Assembly: GCA_024641365.1 (NCBI GenBank)
Contig: JAHEDF010000264.1
Location: 1-5,960, forward strand
Reading direction: 5' to 3'
Length of the DNA stretch: 5,960 bases
Origin: Planctomycetota bacterium
GTDB lineage: Bacteria; Planctomycetota; UBA11346
The translations under genes and the position numbers were made by a program. Shown in pieces: positions 1 to 5,960 of this stretch (position 1 is the first letter of the stretch; the number at the start of each line of letters is the position of its first letter). The notes beneath the pieces were generated by a model, which worked only from the letters and a program-made list of their open reading frames with translations, ran no database searches and had not been told where the DNA came from.

Positions 1-543
1 ATTATTTGTCGTGGTGAACTGCATCAACAATGTGTAGCACGAGATGTTGCTCTGACTGAAGCTGAATATAATCGCATTATTTATGCAAAGACCGCAGTGC
101 TTTGTGAATTAGCTGGCGAATTGGGAGCCGTCGAAGGCAGCAGTGATCAGCAAAAAGCAGCGGCGGCCTATGGCCGTGCTGCTGGCATGGCTTTTCAAAT
201 TGTAGATGACTGTTTAGACTTTAGCGGGGACCCACAAAAAGTTGGCAAAACATTATCAACCGATATTGAGCGGGGACGTTTAACACTGCCGATAATTCGT
301 TTATTAGAGCAAGCTGGTGATAAACGAGCTGACATCGAAAAACGTTTAGTGTCAGTCAACACTCCAGAAGATGTTAACGCTATTCGCTCACTCATCATTG
401 ATGGTGGTGGTGTGGCGGCGGCCCTCGAAACGGCTCGCGAGTATGTCCACGATGCACAACGTCAGCTGGGCGTTTTTGGTCAAAGTCCGCATCGACAACG
501 TTTGTGGGACTTAGCTGAGTTCATCGTCGCTCGCGATTTTTAA
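1..543 (+). CDS. Polyprenyl (isoprenoid) diphosphate synthase, C-terminal half, cut by left edge
   Basis: The frame is open from base 1 and ends at TAA 541-543, leaving 180 codons of a family whose members are usually 300-350 residues, so the N-terminal half and start codon lie outside the window. What remains carries the family's GELHQQ-type element (bases 13-30) and the second aspartate-rich motif, DDCLD at 205-219, in the context GMAFQIVDDCLDFSGD, followed by a VGKTLSTDIERGRLTLP stretch. The first DDxxD motif would be upstream. Family knowledge: these cytosolic enzymes add isopentenyl diphosphate units to an allylic diphosphate, using Mg2+ held by the two Asp-rich motifs. The GKTL...D..RG.LTLP wording is closer to long-chain (IspB/heptaprenyl/octaprenyl, quinone side chain) enzymes than to farnesyl synthases, but chain length is set mainly by residues near the missing first motif. 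The GTG at 97 lies within the conserved domain and is not the start. A 163-base gap separates it from the next gene. Confidence 0.93.
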   Translation: MICRGELHQQCVARDVALTEAEYNRIIYAKTAVLCELAGELGAVEGSSDQQKAAAAYGRAAGMAFQIVDDCLDFSGDPQKVGKTLSTDIERGRLTLPIIRLLEQAGDKRADIEKRLVSVNTPEDVNAIRSLIIDGGGVAAALETAREYVHDAQRQLGVFGQSPHRQRLWDLAEFIVARDF

Positions 544-641
544 CAAGTTTACTGCATTTTGCCCATTTTTTGACGACAAGAAACTGATATTGCCCTCGTC
601 ACTTCTATCCACATTATCCCGCCTGCCTGCCCGACGCGGAG

Positions 642-662
642 GCCTACGCTTGTAGCGTAGGC
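642..662. repeat. Perfect 9-bp inverted repeat (hairpin) in a G+C-rich intergenic patch
   Basis: GCCTACGCT (642-650) and its exact reverse complement AGCGTAGGC (654-662) are separated by the 3-base loop TGT. The surrounding 621-680 is 43/60 G+C, against roughly 45% for the genes around it. A 7-base direct repeat CCCGACG lies on each side, at 630-636 and 666-672. No T-run follows either arm, so an intrinsic terminator is unlikely. The compact palindrome, high G+C and intergenic position fit a REP-like or other dispersed palindromic element. This is inference, because only one copy is present in the window. It lies 45 bases before the pcnB start and would be transcribed if the genes are co-transcribed, where it could act as an mRNA-stabilising stem. 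Confidence 0.7.
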
Positions 663-691
663 GGACCCGACGGTGCCAACGAGCTCGCTAT

Positions 692-696
692 AAGGA
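692..696 (+). promoter_or_regulatory. Ribosome binding site for pcnB (supports GTG start)
   Basis: AAGGA lies 10 bases before the GTG at 707. The reading frame has a stop at 653-655 and no ATG, GTG or TTG between that stop and 707. The next in-frame ATG falls inside the conserved nucleotidyltransferase core. Together these make GTG 707 the best start, although the spacing is at the long end. Confidence 0.55.
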
Positions 697-706
697 AATA
701 ACCGGA

Positions 707-2191
707 GTGGAATCTGTACCATCAGATACTGGCGACACTCGCCAGCGACGTTTTGTGCCATTTAACAAGCCTGAAGATTTACCGCATCACCATGGCCCAC
801 CTCCGACCATTATAGGTCGCGAGGAACATTCTATCTCTCGCAAAGATATTGATAAAGATTCATTGCGTGTGCTTTATGGTTTAAAAGACCATAATTATGA
901 TCCTTATTTAGTTGGTGGCGCTGTACGTGATTTATTAATGGGGCGCAAACCAAAAGATTTTGATATTGCCACCGATGCACGTCCGCGTGAACTACGAAGA
1001 ATTTTTCGCAATAGCCGGGAAGTCGGTCGTCGCTTTCGTATCGTTCATGTATTTTTTGGACAAAAAAATATTGAAGTCGCTACGTTGCGTTGTGCCGTTG
1101 AACAAAGTGATGATAACAACGGCGATTTATACATTGATGATGATAATCAATGGGGCGATTTAGAAACCGACGCTTTCCGTCGTGACTTTACCATTAACGC
1201 ACTCTATTATGATATTCGTGATTTTTCTATCGTTGATTACACGGGTGGTGTAGCGGATATCCATAATCGCATTATTCGTTGCGTTGGTGATCCACAGGTT
1301 CGCTTTCGAGAAGATCCGGTGCGTATGTTGCGCGGCATTAAATTTGCCGCACGTTTTGGCTTTACCTTAGAAGCCGAAACGGAACGCGCATTGCGCGAAT
1401 TGCAGGGTGAAATATTAAAGGCAAGTCGTTTTCGCGTTACCGAAGAAATATTTCGCATTTTAACCCAGCCAAATCGCACCACGGGTTTAAAAATGTTAGT
1501 CGATTATGGCTTTATGGGTGTCCTATACCCTGACTGGACCGTGGCCCTGGGTGAAGAAGGCATTGAACAAGTCATTGATTACTTTACGGCTGTTGATGCG
1601 GCCAGTGAAGAGGAACGTTATTTCCCATTAGAAGTTATCACCGCTGGTTTATTTATCCCCCTCTTAGACAGCATTGATTTATCGAGGGATCATTTCCATA
1701 AAGTGGCCGCTCGCGTTACCCAAGAAGTTCGCAGCGTCGGTAATCGTATGGATTTACCAAAACGTTTAGTAAATAGCGCCGTCGAAATTTTACGAGGCCA
1801 ACTCTATTTATTATTCTTTGCCCACATGCCTAAACGTGTTCGCCGCTATGTGATGGCACCATTTTTTGATCTGGTGTGGCGCGTGCACGAACTAGCATTC
1901 AGCCGCATGCCTGAATTAGCTGACATCAGTGCTACCTGGCTAGATGCACGACAAGCATGTGGTTCAGCAATTGGCGGTACCGTCAATGCACCTGATCGCC
2001 GCGATATTTTTAGTTTTCGTGGGAAAACCGGTGGCGGACGTCACGGCCAACAAGGACGCCGTGAACGGCGAATAAGCCGCGACGCGGTTTTGGATGAAGT
2101 GTTAGAAGGCGCAGATGATGAAGGTTTTGACGACGATACCATCGATCAAGAAGCCGCCACATGGGAAGATGGAGACGGTGCCGACAGTTAA
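707..2191 (+). CDS. pcnB: Poly(A) polymerase PcnB-type nucleotidyltransferase (class II, Pol beta superfamily)
   Basis: The product is 494 residues (E. coli PcnB is about 465). After a 36-residue variable leader comes the PcnB-like opening EEHSISRKDI (39-48), then the nucleotidyltransferase signature LVGGAVRDLL (68-77) and the metal-binding DFD (84-86). VGRRFRIVHVFF (106-117) matches the wording that separates bacterial poly(A) polymerases from CCA-adding enzymes. RRDFTINALYYD (158-169) and RFREDPVRMLRGIKFAARFG (199-218) are the conserved template/RNA-binding head and neck motifs. Family role: cytosolic, template-independent addition of AMP to RNA 3' ends, which promotes decay; a CCA-adding or mixed role cannot be fully excluded from sequence. 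The C-terminus is basic (10 Arg/Lys in 431-458), then acidic (16 Asp/Glu and no Arg/Lys in 459-494). The stop TAA is immediately followed by the truA ATG, so the two are probably co-transcribed and translationally coupled. The start is GTG. Confidence 0.92.
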   Translation: MESVPSDTGDTRQRRFVPFNKPEDLPHHHGPPPTIIGREEHSISRKDIDKDSLRVLYGLKDHNYDPYLVGGAVRDLLMGRKPKDFDIATDARPRELRRIFRNSREVGRRFRIVHVFFGQKNIEVATLRCAVEQSDDNNGDLYIDDDNQWGDLETDAFRRDFTINALYYDIRDFSIVDYTGGVADIHNRIIRCVGDPQVRFREDPVRMLRGIKFAARFGFTLEAETERALRELQGEILKASRFRVTEEIFRILTQPNRTTGLKMLVDYGFMGVLYPDWTVALGEEGIEQVIDYFTAVDAASEEERYFPLEVITAGLFIPLLDSIDLSRDHFHKVAARVTQEVRSVGNRMDLPKRLVNSAVEILRGQLYLLFFAHMPKRVRRYVMAPFFDLVWRVHELAFSRMPELADISATWLDARQACGSAIGGTVNAPDRRDIFSFRGKTGGGRHGQQGRRERRISRDAVLDEVLEGADDEGFDDDTIDQEAATWEDGDGADS

Positions 2192-3010
2192 ATGTCGCGC
2201 ACCAGTTTAAACATGCCGCGCTATGCGCTGACGTTTGAATTTGATGGTTTGGCTTTTGCCGGGACACAAGAGCAACGTGACAACCAACGCACGTTGCAAA
2301 GTGTGTTAATGCATGCACTGACATTATTAGACAGTGATTCAGATGCAGAGATTCGAAAAATACGTTTAGCAAGCCGTTTAGATGCGGGAGTTAGCGCTCA
2401 CGGTTTAGTGGGAGATTTATTATTACCACGACCATGGTCACCTGTTGCACTTGGAATGGCATTATCCAGCCACTTACCTGATGATGTTGTGGTGCGCAAA
2501 GTTGCAGAAGTGAATGAAACGTGGAATGCGAAGACCGAAGCAAAATCAAAAACGTACGTCTACCGAATATGTCGTCGTACCATGCGTCCGGTATTAGATA
2601 AACGTTGTTGGTGGGTTCGACGCATAGATTATCCAGAGCGCCTTGATGAATTAGCGCGCTTATTACCCGGTGACCAAGATTTATCCGGATTCGCTTGTTT
2701 ACGTCGTGATGAATCCGATTTAGAGGATCCCCATAGACGTATTTTAACCACATCATGGCGTCATGAATCAATTGATGGTGAAGAATTTCATACTTTCACC
2801 ATTACTGGTGAGGGATTTTTATATAAACAAGTTCGTGGCTTAGTTGGTGCCATGTTGTTTGTCGCGCAAGGACGTGCGACAAAAGATGATTTTTGTGCTG
2901 CTACAGCGCAAGGTCGCAATGCCCAGCGTATTGGAAATATTGCACCCGCAGCAGGTTTGGTTTTACAGACAATTACGTACGACCCACAACCTACATGGAT
3001 AACGATCTGA
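2192..3010 (+). CDS. truA: tRNA pseudouridine synthase A family protein, divergent
   Basis: The product is 272 residues, the normal TruA length. It opens with RYALTFEFDGLAFAG (10-24), the family's first strand. The catalytic Asp is D64 in SRLDAGVSA (61-69), with the base-flipping Arg at R62. K120-TYVYRI (121-126) holds the conserved Y-x-Y, and GEGFLYKQVRGLVGAML (206-222) is the C-terminal motif. TruA converts U38-40 in the tRNA anticodon arm to pseudouridine in the cytosol. Several usually conserved positions differ: the family's GRTDAGVHA reads SRLDAGVSA, GWQ reads GTQ (24-26), and the ARFSA-type element reads AKTEA (113-117). The fold and catalytic Asp are kept, so an active but divergent enzyme, or a paralogue with other specificity, are both possible. 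The ATG at 2192 directly follows the pcnB stop with no good ribosome binding site, suggesting coupling. ATG 2213 (giving MPRYALT...) is a plausible alternative start that fits the family N-terminus better. Confidence 0.88.
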   Translation: MSRTSLNMPRYALTFEFDGLAFAGTQEQRDNQRTLQSVLMHALTLLDSDSDAEIRKIRLASRLDAGVSAHGLVGDLLLPRPWSPVALGMALSSHLPDDVVVRKVAEVNETWNAKTEAKSKTYVYRICRRTMRPVLDKRCWWVRRIDYPERLDELARLLPGDQDLSGFACLRRDESDLEDPHRRILTTSWRHESIDGEEFHTFTITGEGFLYKQVRGLVGAMLFVAQGRATKDDFCAATAQGRNAQRIGNIAPAAGLVLQTITYDPQPTWITI

Positions 3011-3025
3011 GCGTTTTCCACTACC

Positions 3026-3052
3026 TTGACCCAAGCGTTTATAGAATAAATT
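3026..3052 (+). promoter_or_regulatory. Weak candidate promoter upstream of the SDR gene
   Basis: TTGACC (3026-3031) resembles a -35 box and TAAATT (3047-3052) a -10 box, but the spacer is only 15 bases. A better -10 match, TAGAAT at 3042-3047, is even closer. The 67-base gap is A+T richer than the flanking genes, as expected for a promoter, but readthrough from truA is equally possible. Confidence 0.2.
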
Positions 3053-3065
3053 ACACGATCATCTC

Positions 3066-3070
3066 AGGAG
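3066..3070 (+). promoter_or_regulatory. Strong Shine-Dalgarno sequence for the SDR gene
   Basis: AGGAG lies 7 bases before the ATG at 3078, which is ideal spacing. Another ATG at 3074 is out of frame and too close. This is the clearest ribosome binding site in the window and fixes the start of the SDR. Its strength contrasts with truA and the zinc-ribbon gene, which have none of note and probably depend on coupling. Confidence 0.75.
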
Positions 3071-3077
3071 AACATGC

Positions 3078-3845
3078 ATGGCTGTCGCACTCGTAACGGG
3101 AGGATCACGTGGGATTGGTCGCGGTATTTGTTTGGCTTTAGGCGCACTTGGCTGGCGCGTTGTTGTGAATTATGCTGGTAATAAAACTGCGGCAGACGAA
3201 TGCGTCGAATTAGTTAGGAAGGCAGGCGGCGATGCGTTAGCCGTGCAAGGAGATATTAGTATCAGCGCTGATCGTCAGCGTTTAGTAGATGAGACCTATG
3301 CATGGGCTGATCGTCTTGATTTATTAGTCAATAATGCTGGCATCGCGTCCGTTGTTCGTGCTGATATTTTAGAACAACAAGAGGATCATTTTGATCGTTT
3401 AATTAATGTGAATCTCAAAGGTCCGTTTTTCCTCACTCAACTTGCCGCTAAGCGTATGGCCACGCAATCGCCGGACGATAATGGTACCCGTGGTCAAATC
3501 GTCATTGTCAGCTCAATTAGTGCCTACACGGCGAGCACCAATCGGGGTGATTATTGTATAGCGAAGGCTGGTCTCGGCATGGTCACCCAATTATTTGCTG
3601 CACGCACCGCCGAGCAGGGCATCCGCGTTTATGAAGTACGCCCTGGAGTGATTGCCACCGATATGACCGGCCCAGTGAAGGCCAAATATGACGAATTGAT
3701 TGCAAATGGCCTGACTCCGATCAAACGCTGGGGTCAACCCGCCGACATCGGACGTGCCATAGCCGCTATCGCACGTGGTGATCTACCGTTCTCGACCGGC
3801 GAGGTGCTGAACGTGGACGGAGGCTTTCATATGCGCACGCTATAG
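3078..3845 (+). CDS. Classical short-chain dehydrogenase/reductase (3-ketoacyl-ACP reductase-like)
   Basis: The 255-residue product has every classical SDR element in order. These are the Rossmann glycine motif TGGSRGIG (7-14), D59 after the third strand, NNAG (85-88), N112 in VNLKG, the catalytic Ser S146 in VSSIS, Y159 and K163 (YCIAK), the PG motif (189-190), and a C-terminal VDGGF. It is therefore predicted to be a cytosolic NAD(P)H-dependent oxidoreductase with a complete N-S-Y-K tetrad. Arg residues at 11 and 15 in the glycine loop would favour NADPH, which is inference. The wording ([34 protein letters not shown]) recalls proteins annotated as 3-ketoacyl-ACP reductase in planctomycetes. 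Without an acyl-carrier or fabD/fabF neighbour the true substrate is unknown, so no gene symbol is given. The last 80 or so codons are richer in G+C and lack TTA Leu codons, unlike the first part. The next gene starts 3 bases after its TAG. Confidence 0.92.
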   Translation: MAVALVTGGSRGIGRGICLALGALGWRVVVNYAGNKTAADECVELVRKAGGDALAVQGDISISADRQRLVDETYAWADRLDLLVNNAGIASVVRADILEQQEDHFDRLINVNLKGPFFLTQLAAKRMATQSPDDNGTRGQIVIVSSISAYTASTNRGDYCIAKAGLGMVTQLFAARTAEQGIRVYEVRPGVIATDMTGPVKAKYDELIANGLTPIKRWGQPADIGRAIAAIARGDLPFSTGEVLNVDGGFHMRTL

Positions 3846-3848
3846 GGC

Positions 3849-5960
3849 ATGAGCGAGGCATCCCTCAGCACCTGCAGCCAGTGCGGCTCCCCAATTACGA
3901 CTGACGATCTCAGCGGTGGCTTAGCCGTTCGCGTCGATGGGCAATTAGTGTGTGGAAATTGTGTCGACACCCTACCCGGCGAAGCAGTGGTGCGCATAAA
4001 TCGCATGCGTGCATTAAAAGGTTTTGAGGTCACCACTTATTTAGTGCCACATCCCTCTGCTCCAAAATTGCATTTATATTCGTTCACTACCTCTGCTAAT
4101 ATTTCTAATCATCGTCGTAAATTAGTAGACGATGGTTTTTTTGATGCGCCAACTTTACCACCACCTGGGCAACGTGTTGAAATTCCGCCTGCACCAAAAC
4201 CCACCAGCAATGATCGGGTTGCGCCAAATTTAAAACCACCAGCAAAATTAATGTGGCTAGCAGCTGGAGCCACTGGCATTATTTTATTAATTATTGCATT
4301 CATAATCGCTTCACTTGGAAAATACGATAAAGATCCAAAACAAATTGCTGGAAACACAAATTCGCAAACTGAGGCAAAACCACCTGCACCTGAGAAAACA
4401 CGCTTTGATTATCCGGTAGATCCCCAGGAGGCCTGGCAATTAAGCTCTCAAGATCGTGACTGTCCTAATATGGTTCGGCAAACGATTGCCCAAGAATTAA
4501 TTCGTCTCCGCTCACGACAATTAGACGCTGCTGAAACAGCACTCGCTGAACGTCGCATTGAAGACGCATCCACCTTAGCGCGTGGTCTGGAATTACCCGA
4601 TGATATTACTTTTCGCGCTATTCGTGAACGCGAGATAGATTTACAAAAACGTATCGTTGCCAGCCAATCTCTTGCCGTTGTGACACCACCCCCACCACCG
4701 CGACCAGAACCTGTTGCGCAACCACAGCCGCAGCCACCTATTCCACCGACCCCAGATCCAGTTCAACCGGTTACCCCACCAAATGAACCACCTGCCGAGC
4801 CACCTAAACCAAATCCAGCACCGCAACCAACAAATCCAGCGACGGTGCCAACGCCGGAACCGCCACAACCTACGCCGAATAATACCACACCACCAGCGCC
4901 AGAAAATTCCATACCTCCGAATATCCCAGACAAGCCAATCGAACCAGAAATAGATCCTGGCAAAATTACGTTGTGGAGCGGAGAGTTTATTACCACAGGG
5001 CGAGATAAAAAACCGTATGCGATCGCATTCGATGGAACCGATTATATTCCAGATGGTTGGCCAGGTGGCATGGGCGAACTGACTCGATCAACACGCGTGC
5101 GAGCTTTAAGTAGACATGGTTTATTTTTAAATCTCAATAAAGCATCTCTAAAAAATGGTGGCCTGTGTGTATTATTACACCCATTACGCCCTGATCGCAA
5201 AACCTTGTCAATTGCGATGACAAACAGCAAAGGGAAAAACATAAATTTCCCTCCCGTTACTTTTGAAGATAGTGCGTGGACTACCGTTGTTTTACCCATT
5301 CCTACTGATGCTAGTTTCGATGCTAACGAAATAGTTTCTTTAGCATTTACCGATGATGATGCCGCTGCGTCTATTCCAGAAGATAGTGGTTTTATCCTTG
5401 GTAAATTAGTGCTCGTTTCTGGTCGTTCGCCAAAAATAGAAGACGCAAGGTTAAGATCATCGGCTCTGGTTAAAGACGATGATCGCTCACGTAATTTTTC
5501 ACGTGCACTTGATATTATTGCCCGCAATCGCAAACGGACGTCTTATAAAAAATTACTCGAAATAGATCGCATCCGTACCGTTGTTACCGGGCCATGGGCA
5601 ACAAATACGCAAATTAAAACTGAATTAATTAACCTTGTTAAGGCCGTCAGTAATCATGAGTCTCCTCAGACTGCCTTTGTGCCTGGGACACTCACTGAAT
5701 CTTGGCTTGATGCGATGGTCAAAGGCCGCAATGCTCCCCTAGATCCAGTGCAAACGCATCTCGCAATATGGTGGACAGGTGGATCAGAAATTCAGCACTG
5801 GCCGGATGCCGATAATGCCGTTAATGATTTTTGGAAACGTCGCATTAATCAAATGCTTGATAATGGTATATTGCCAATTGTTGTGTTGGGCCCTAACACC
5901 CAAAGCGATATTAATCGTAAATCGGCAGAAGCTATGTGGGAAAAATTCCCATCCATTAGT
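3849..5960 (+). CDS. Uncharacterised zinc-ribbon, single-span membrane, Pro-rich multidomain protein (cut by right edge)
   Basis: I do not recognise this as a named family. The frame is open for 704 codons with no stop before the window ends. Visible segments: a four-Cys zinc ribbon, C9-x2-C12 ... C35-x2-C38; a linker (39-133) with Pro-rich end; one hydrophobic helix (134-156, LMWLAAGATGIILLIIAFII...) flanked by Lys on both sides; a charged, helical, possibly coiled-coil segment (about 205-273); a Pro-rich spacer (279-370); a probable beta-sandwich, perhaps carbohydrate-binding-like (about 372-524); a charged helical link; and from about 630 the start of an alpha/beta segment that may be SGNH-hydrolase-like. 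Inference: the ribbon is cytoplasmic and the larger C-terminal part lies outside the membrane, with the Pro-rich stretch as a spacer. There is no signal peptide. The ATG at 3849 follows the SDR stop by three bases and lacks a usable ribosome binding site, so translation is probably coupled. No start lies upstream in frame after that stop. Coding status is secure; function is not. Confidence 0.85.
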   Translation, partial: MSEASLSTCSQCGSPITTDDLSGGLAVRVDGQLVCGNCVDTLPGEAVVRINRMRALKGFEVTTYLVPHPSAPKLHLYSFTTSANISNHRRKLVDDGFFDAPTLPPPGQRVEIPPAPKPTSNDRVAPNLKPPAKLMWLAAGATGIILLIIAFIIASLGKYDKDPKQIAGNTNSQTEAKPPAPEKTRFDYPVDPQEAWQLSSQDRDCPNMVRQTIAQELIRLRSRQLDAAETALAERRIEDASTLARGLELPDDITFRAIREREIDLQKRIVASQSLAVVTPPPPPRPEPVAQPQPQPPIPPTPDPVQPVTPPNEPPAEPPKPNPAPQPTNPATVPTPEPPQPTPNNTTPPAPENSIPPNIPDKPIEPEIDPGKITLWSGEFITTGRDKKPYAIAFDGTDYIPDGWPGGMGELTRSTRVRALSRHGLFLNLNKASLKNGGLCVLLHPLRPDRKTLSIAMTNSKGKNINFPPVTFEDSAWTTVVLPIPTDASFDANEIVSLAFTDDDAAASIPEDSGFILGKLVLVSGRSPKIEDARLRSSALVKDDDRSRNFSRALDIIARNRKRTSYKKLLEIDRIRTVVTGPWATNTQIKTELINLVKAVSNHESPQTAFVPGTLTESWLDAMVKGRNAPLDPVQTHLAIWWTGGSEIQHWPDADNAVNDFWKRRINQMLDNGILPIVVLGPNTQSDINRKSAEAMWEKFPSIS
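4683..4958 (+). other. Pro-rich low-complexity spacer within the zinc-ribbon protein gene
   Basis: Codons 279-370 encode 42 prolines in 92 residues, mostly written as irregular PxP and PP units mixed with Glu, Gln, Asn and Thr. The DNA is correspondingly CCA/CCG rich, which produces long spurious frames on the other strand and in the other + frame. No exact repeat unit is evident, so it is a low-complexity linker rather than a tandem repeat. Such stretches commonly act as extended spacers between a membrane anchor and an outer domain. Confidence 0.85.

Noticed and set aside
97..543. A complete short gene beginning at GTG 97
   Set aside because: The frame is open to base 1 and encodes conserved polyprenyl synthase residues before 97, so it is the tail of a longer gene.
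570..593. TTGACG at 570-575 as the -35 box of a pcnB promoter
   Set aside because: No acceptable -10 hexamer occurs at 15-19 bases spacing.
642..670. The intergenic hairpin as an intrinsic terminator of the polyprenyl synthase gene
   Set aside because: It lies about 100 bases after the stop codon and no T-run follows the stem on either strand.
549..761. A 70-codon minus-strand frame across the intergenic gap
   Set aside because: It overlaps the palindrome and the pcnB start, has no recognisable motif and no supporting start signal.
2010..2771. Minus-strand frames opposite the pcnB end and truA
   Set aside because: The + strand has well-conserved protein motifs throughout; the antisense translations look like none.
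4641..4996. Trp-, Gly- and His/Arg-rich frames on both strands around the Pro-rich segment
   Set aside because: Their odd compositions are the direct result of reading CCA/CCG-rich DNA in other frames.
5042..5533. A 163-codon reading frame on the minus strand
   Set aside because: It lies wholly inside the continuous + strand multidomain gene, shows no recognisable motif and has no clear ribosome binding site.
1..5960. A defence island, mobile element, CRISPR array or biosynthetic cluster
   Set aside because: No transposase, integrase, nuclease, repeat array or carrier-protein gene is visible; four of the five genes are common housekeeping families.

Overview
The window looks like ordinary bacterial chromosome: about 45% G+C by eye, densely packed genes, everything on the + strand. 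Both ends cut through genes. The source is probably the PVC group, perhaps a planctomycete. That rests on the proteobacterial-type poly(A) polymerase next to a long-chain polyprenyl synthase, on an SDR whose motifs recall planctomycetal '3-ketoacyl-ACP reductase' entries, and on a zinc-ribbon/membrane/Pro-rich protein of a kind common there. The assignment is recalled rather than searched, so it is only moderately secure.

Layout: (1) 1-543, the C-terminal half of a polyprenyl diphosphate synthase. (2) 544-706, a 163-base gap whose second half is very G+C rich and holds a perfect 9-bp hairpin, probably a dispersed palindromic element. (3) 707-2191, a PcnB-type poly(A) polymerase/tRNA nucleotidyltransferase-family enzyme with a basic then strongly acidic tail. 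(4) 2192-3010, a divergent TruA-family tRNA pseudouridine synthase that starts directly on the last base of the previous stop codon's neighbour (zero gap). (5) 3011-3077, a short gap with a good Shine-Dalgarno sequence. (6) 3078-3845, a classical short-chain dehydrogenase/reductase. (7) 3849 to the right edge, one continuous reading frame of at least 704 codons: N-terminal four-Cys zinc ribbon, one membrane helix, a helical segment, a 92-residue Pro-rich spacer, a probable beta-sandwich, and the start of a domain that may be SGNH-hydrolase-like.

The pcnB and truA genes form a tight pair, both acting on RNA (3'-end polymerisation and tRNA modification). The SDR and the zinc-ribbon protein form a second tight pair, with only three bases between stop and start in the same frame. 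The polyprenyl synthase would supply the quinone or lipid-carrier side chain. No common pathway links all five genes, so this is best read as housekeeping neighbourhood rather than a dedicated system. No tRNA, rRNA, CRISPR array, insertion sequence or phage gene was seen. The most interesting item is the uncharacterised multidomain protein at the right edge; the intergenic palindrome and the altered TruA active-site motif come next.
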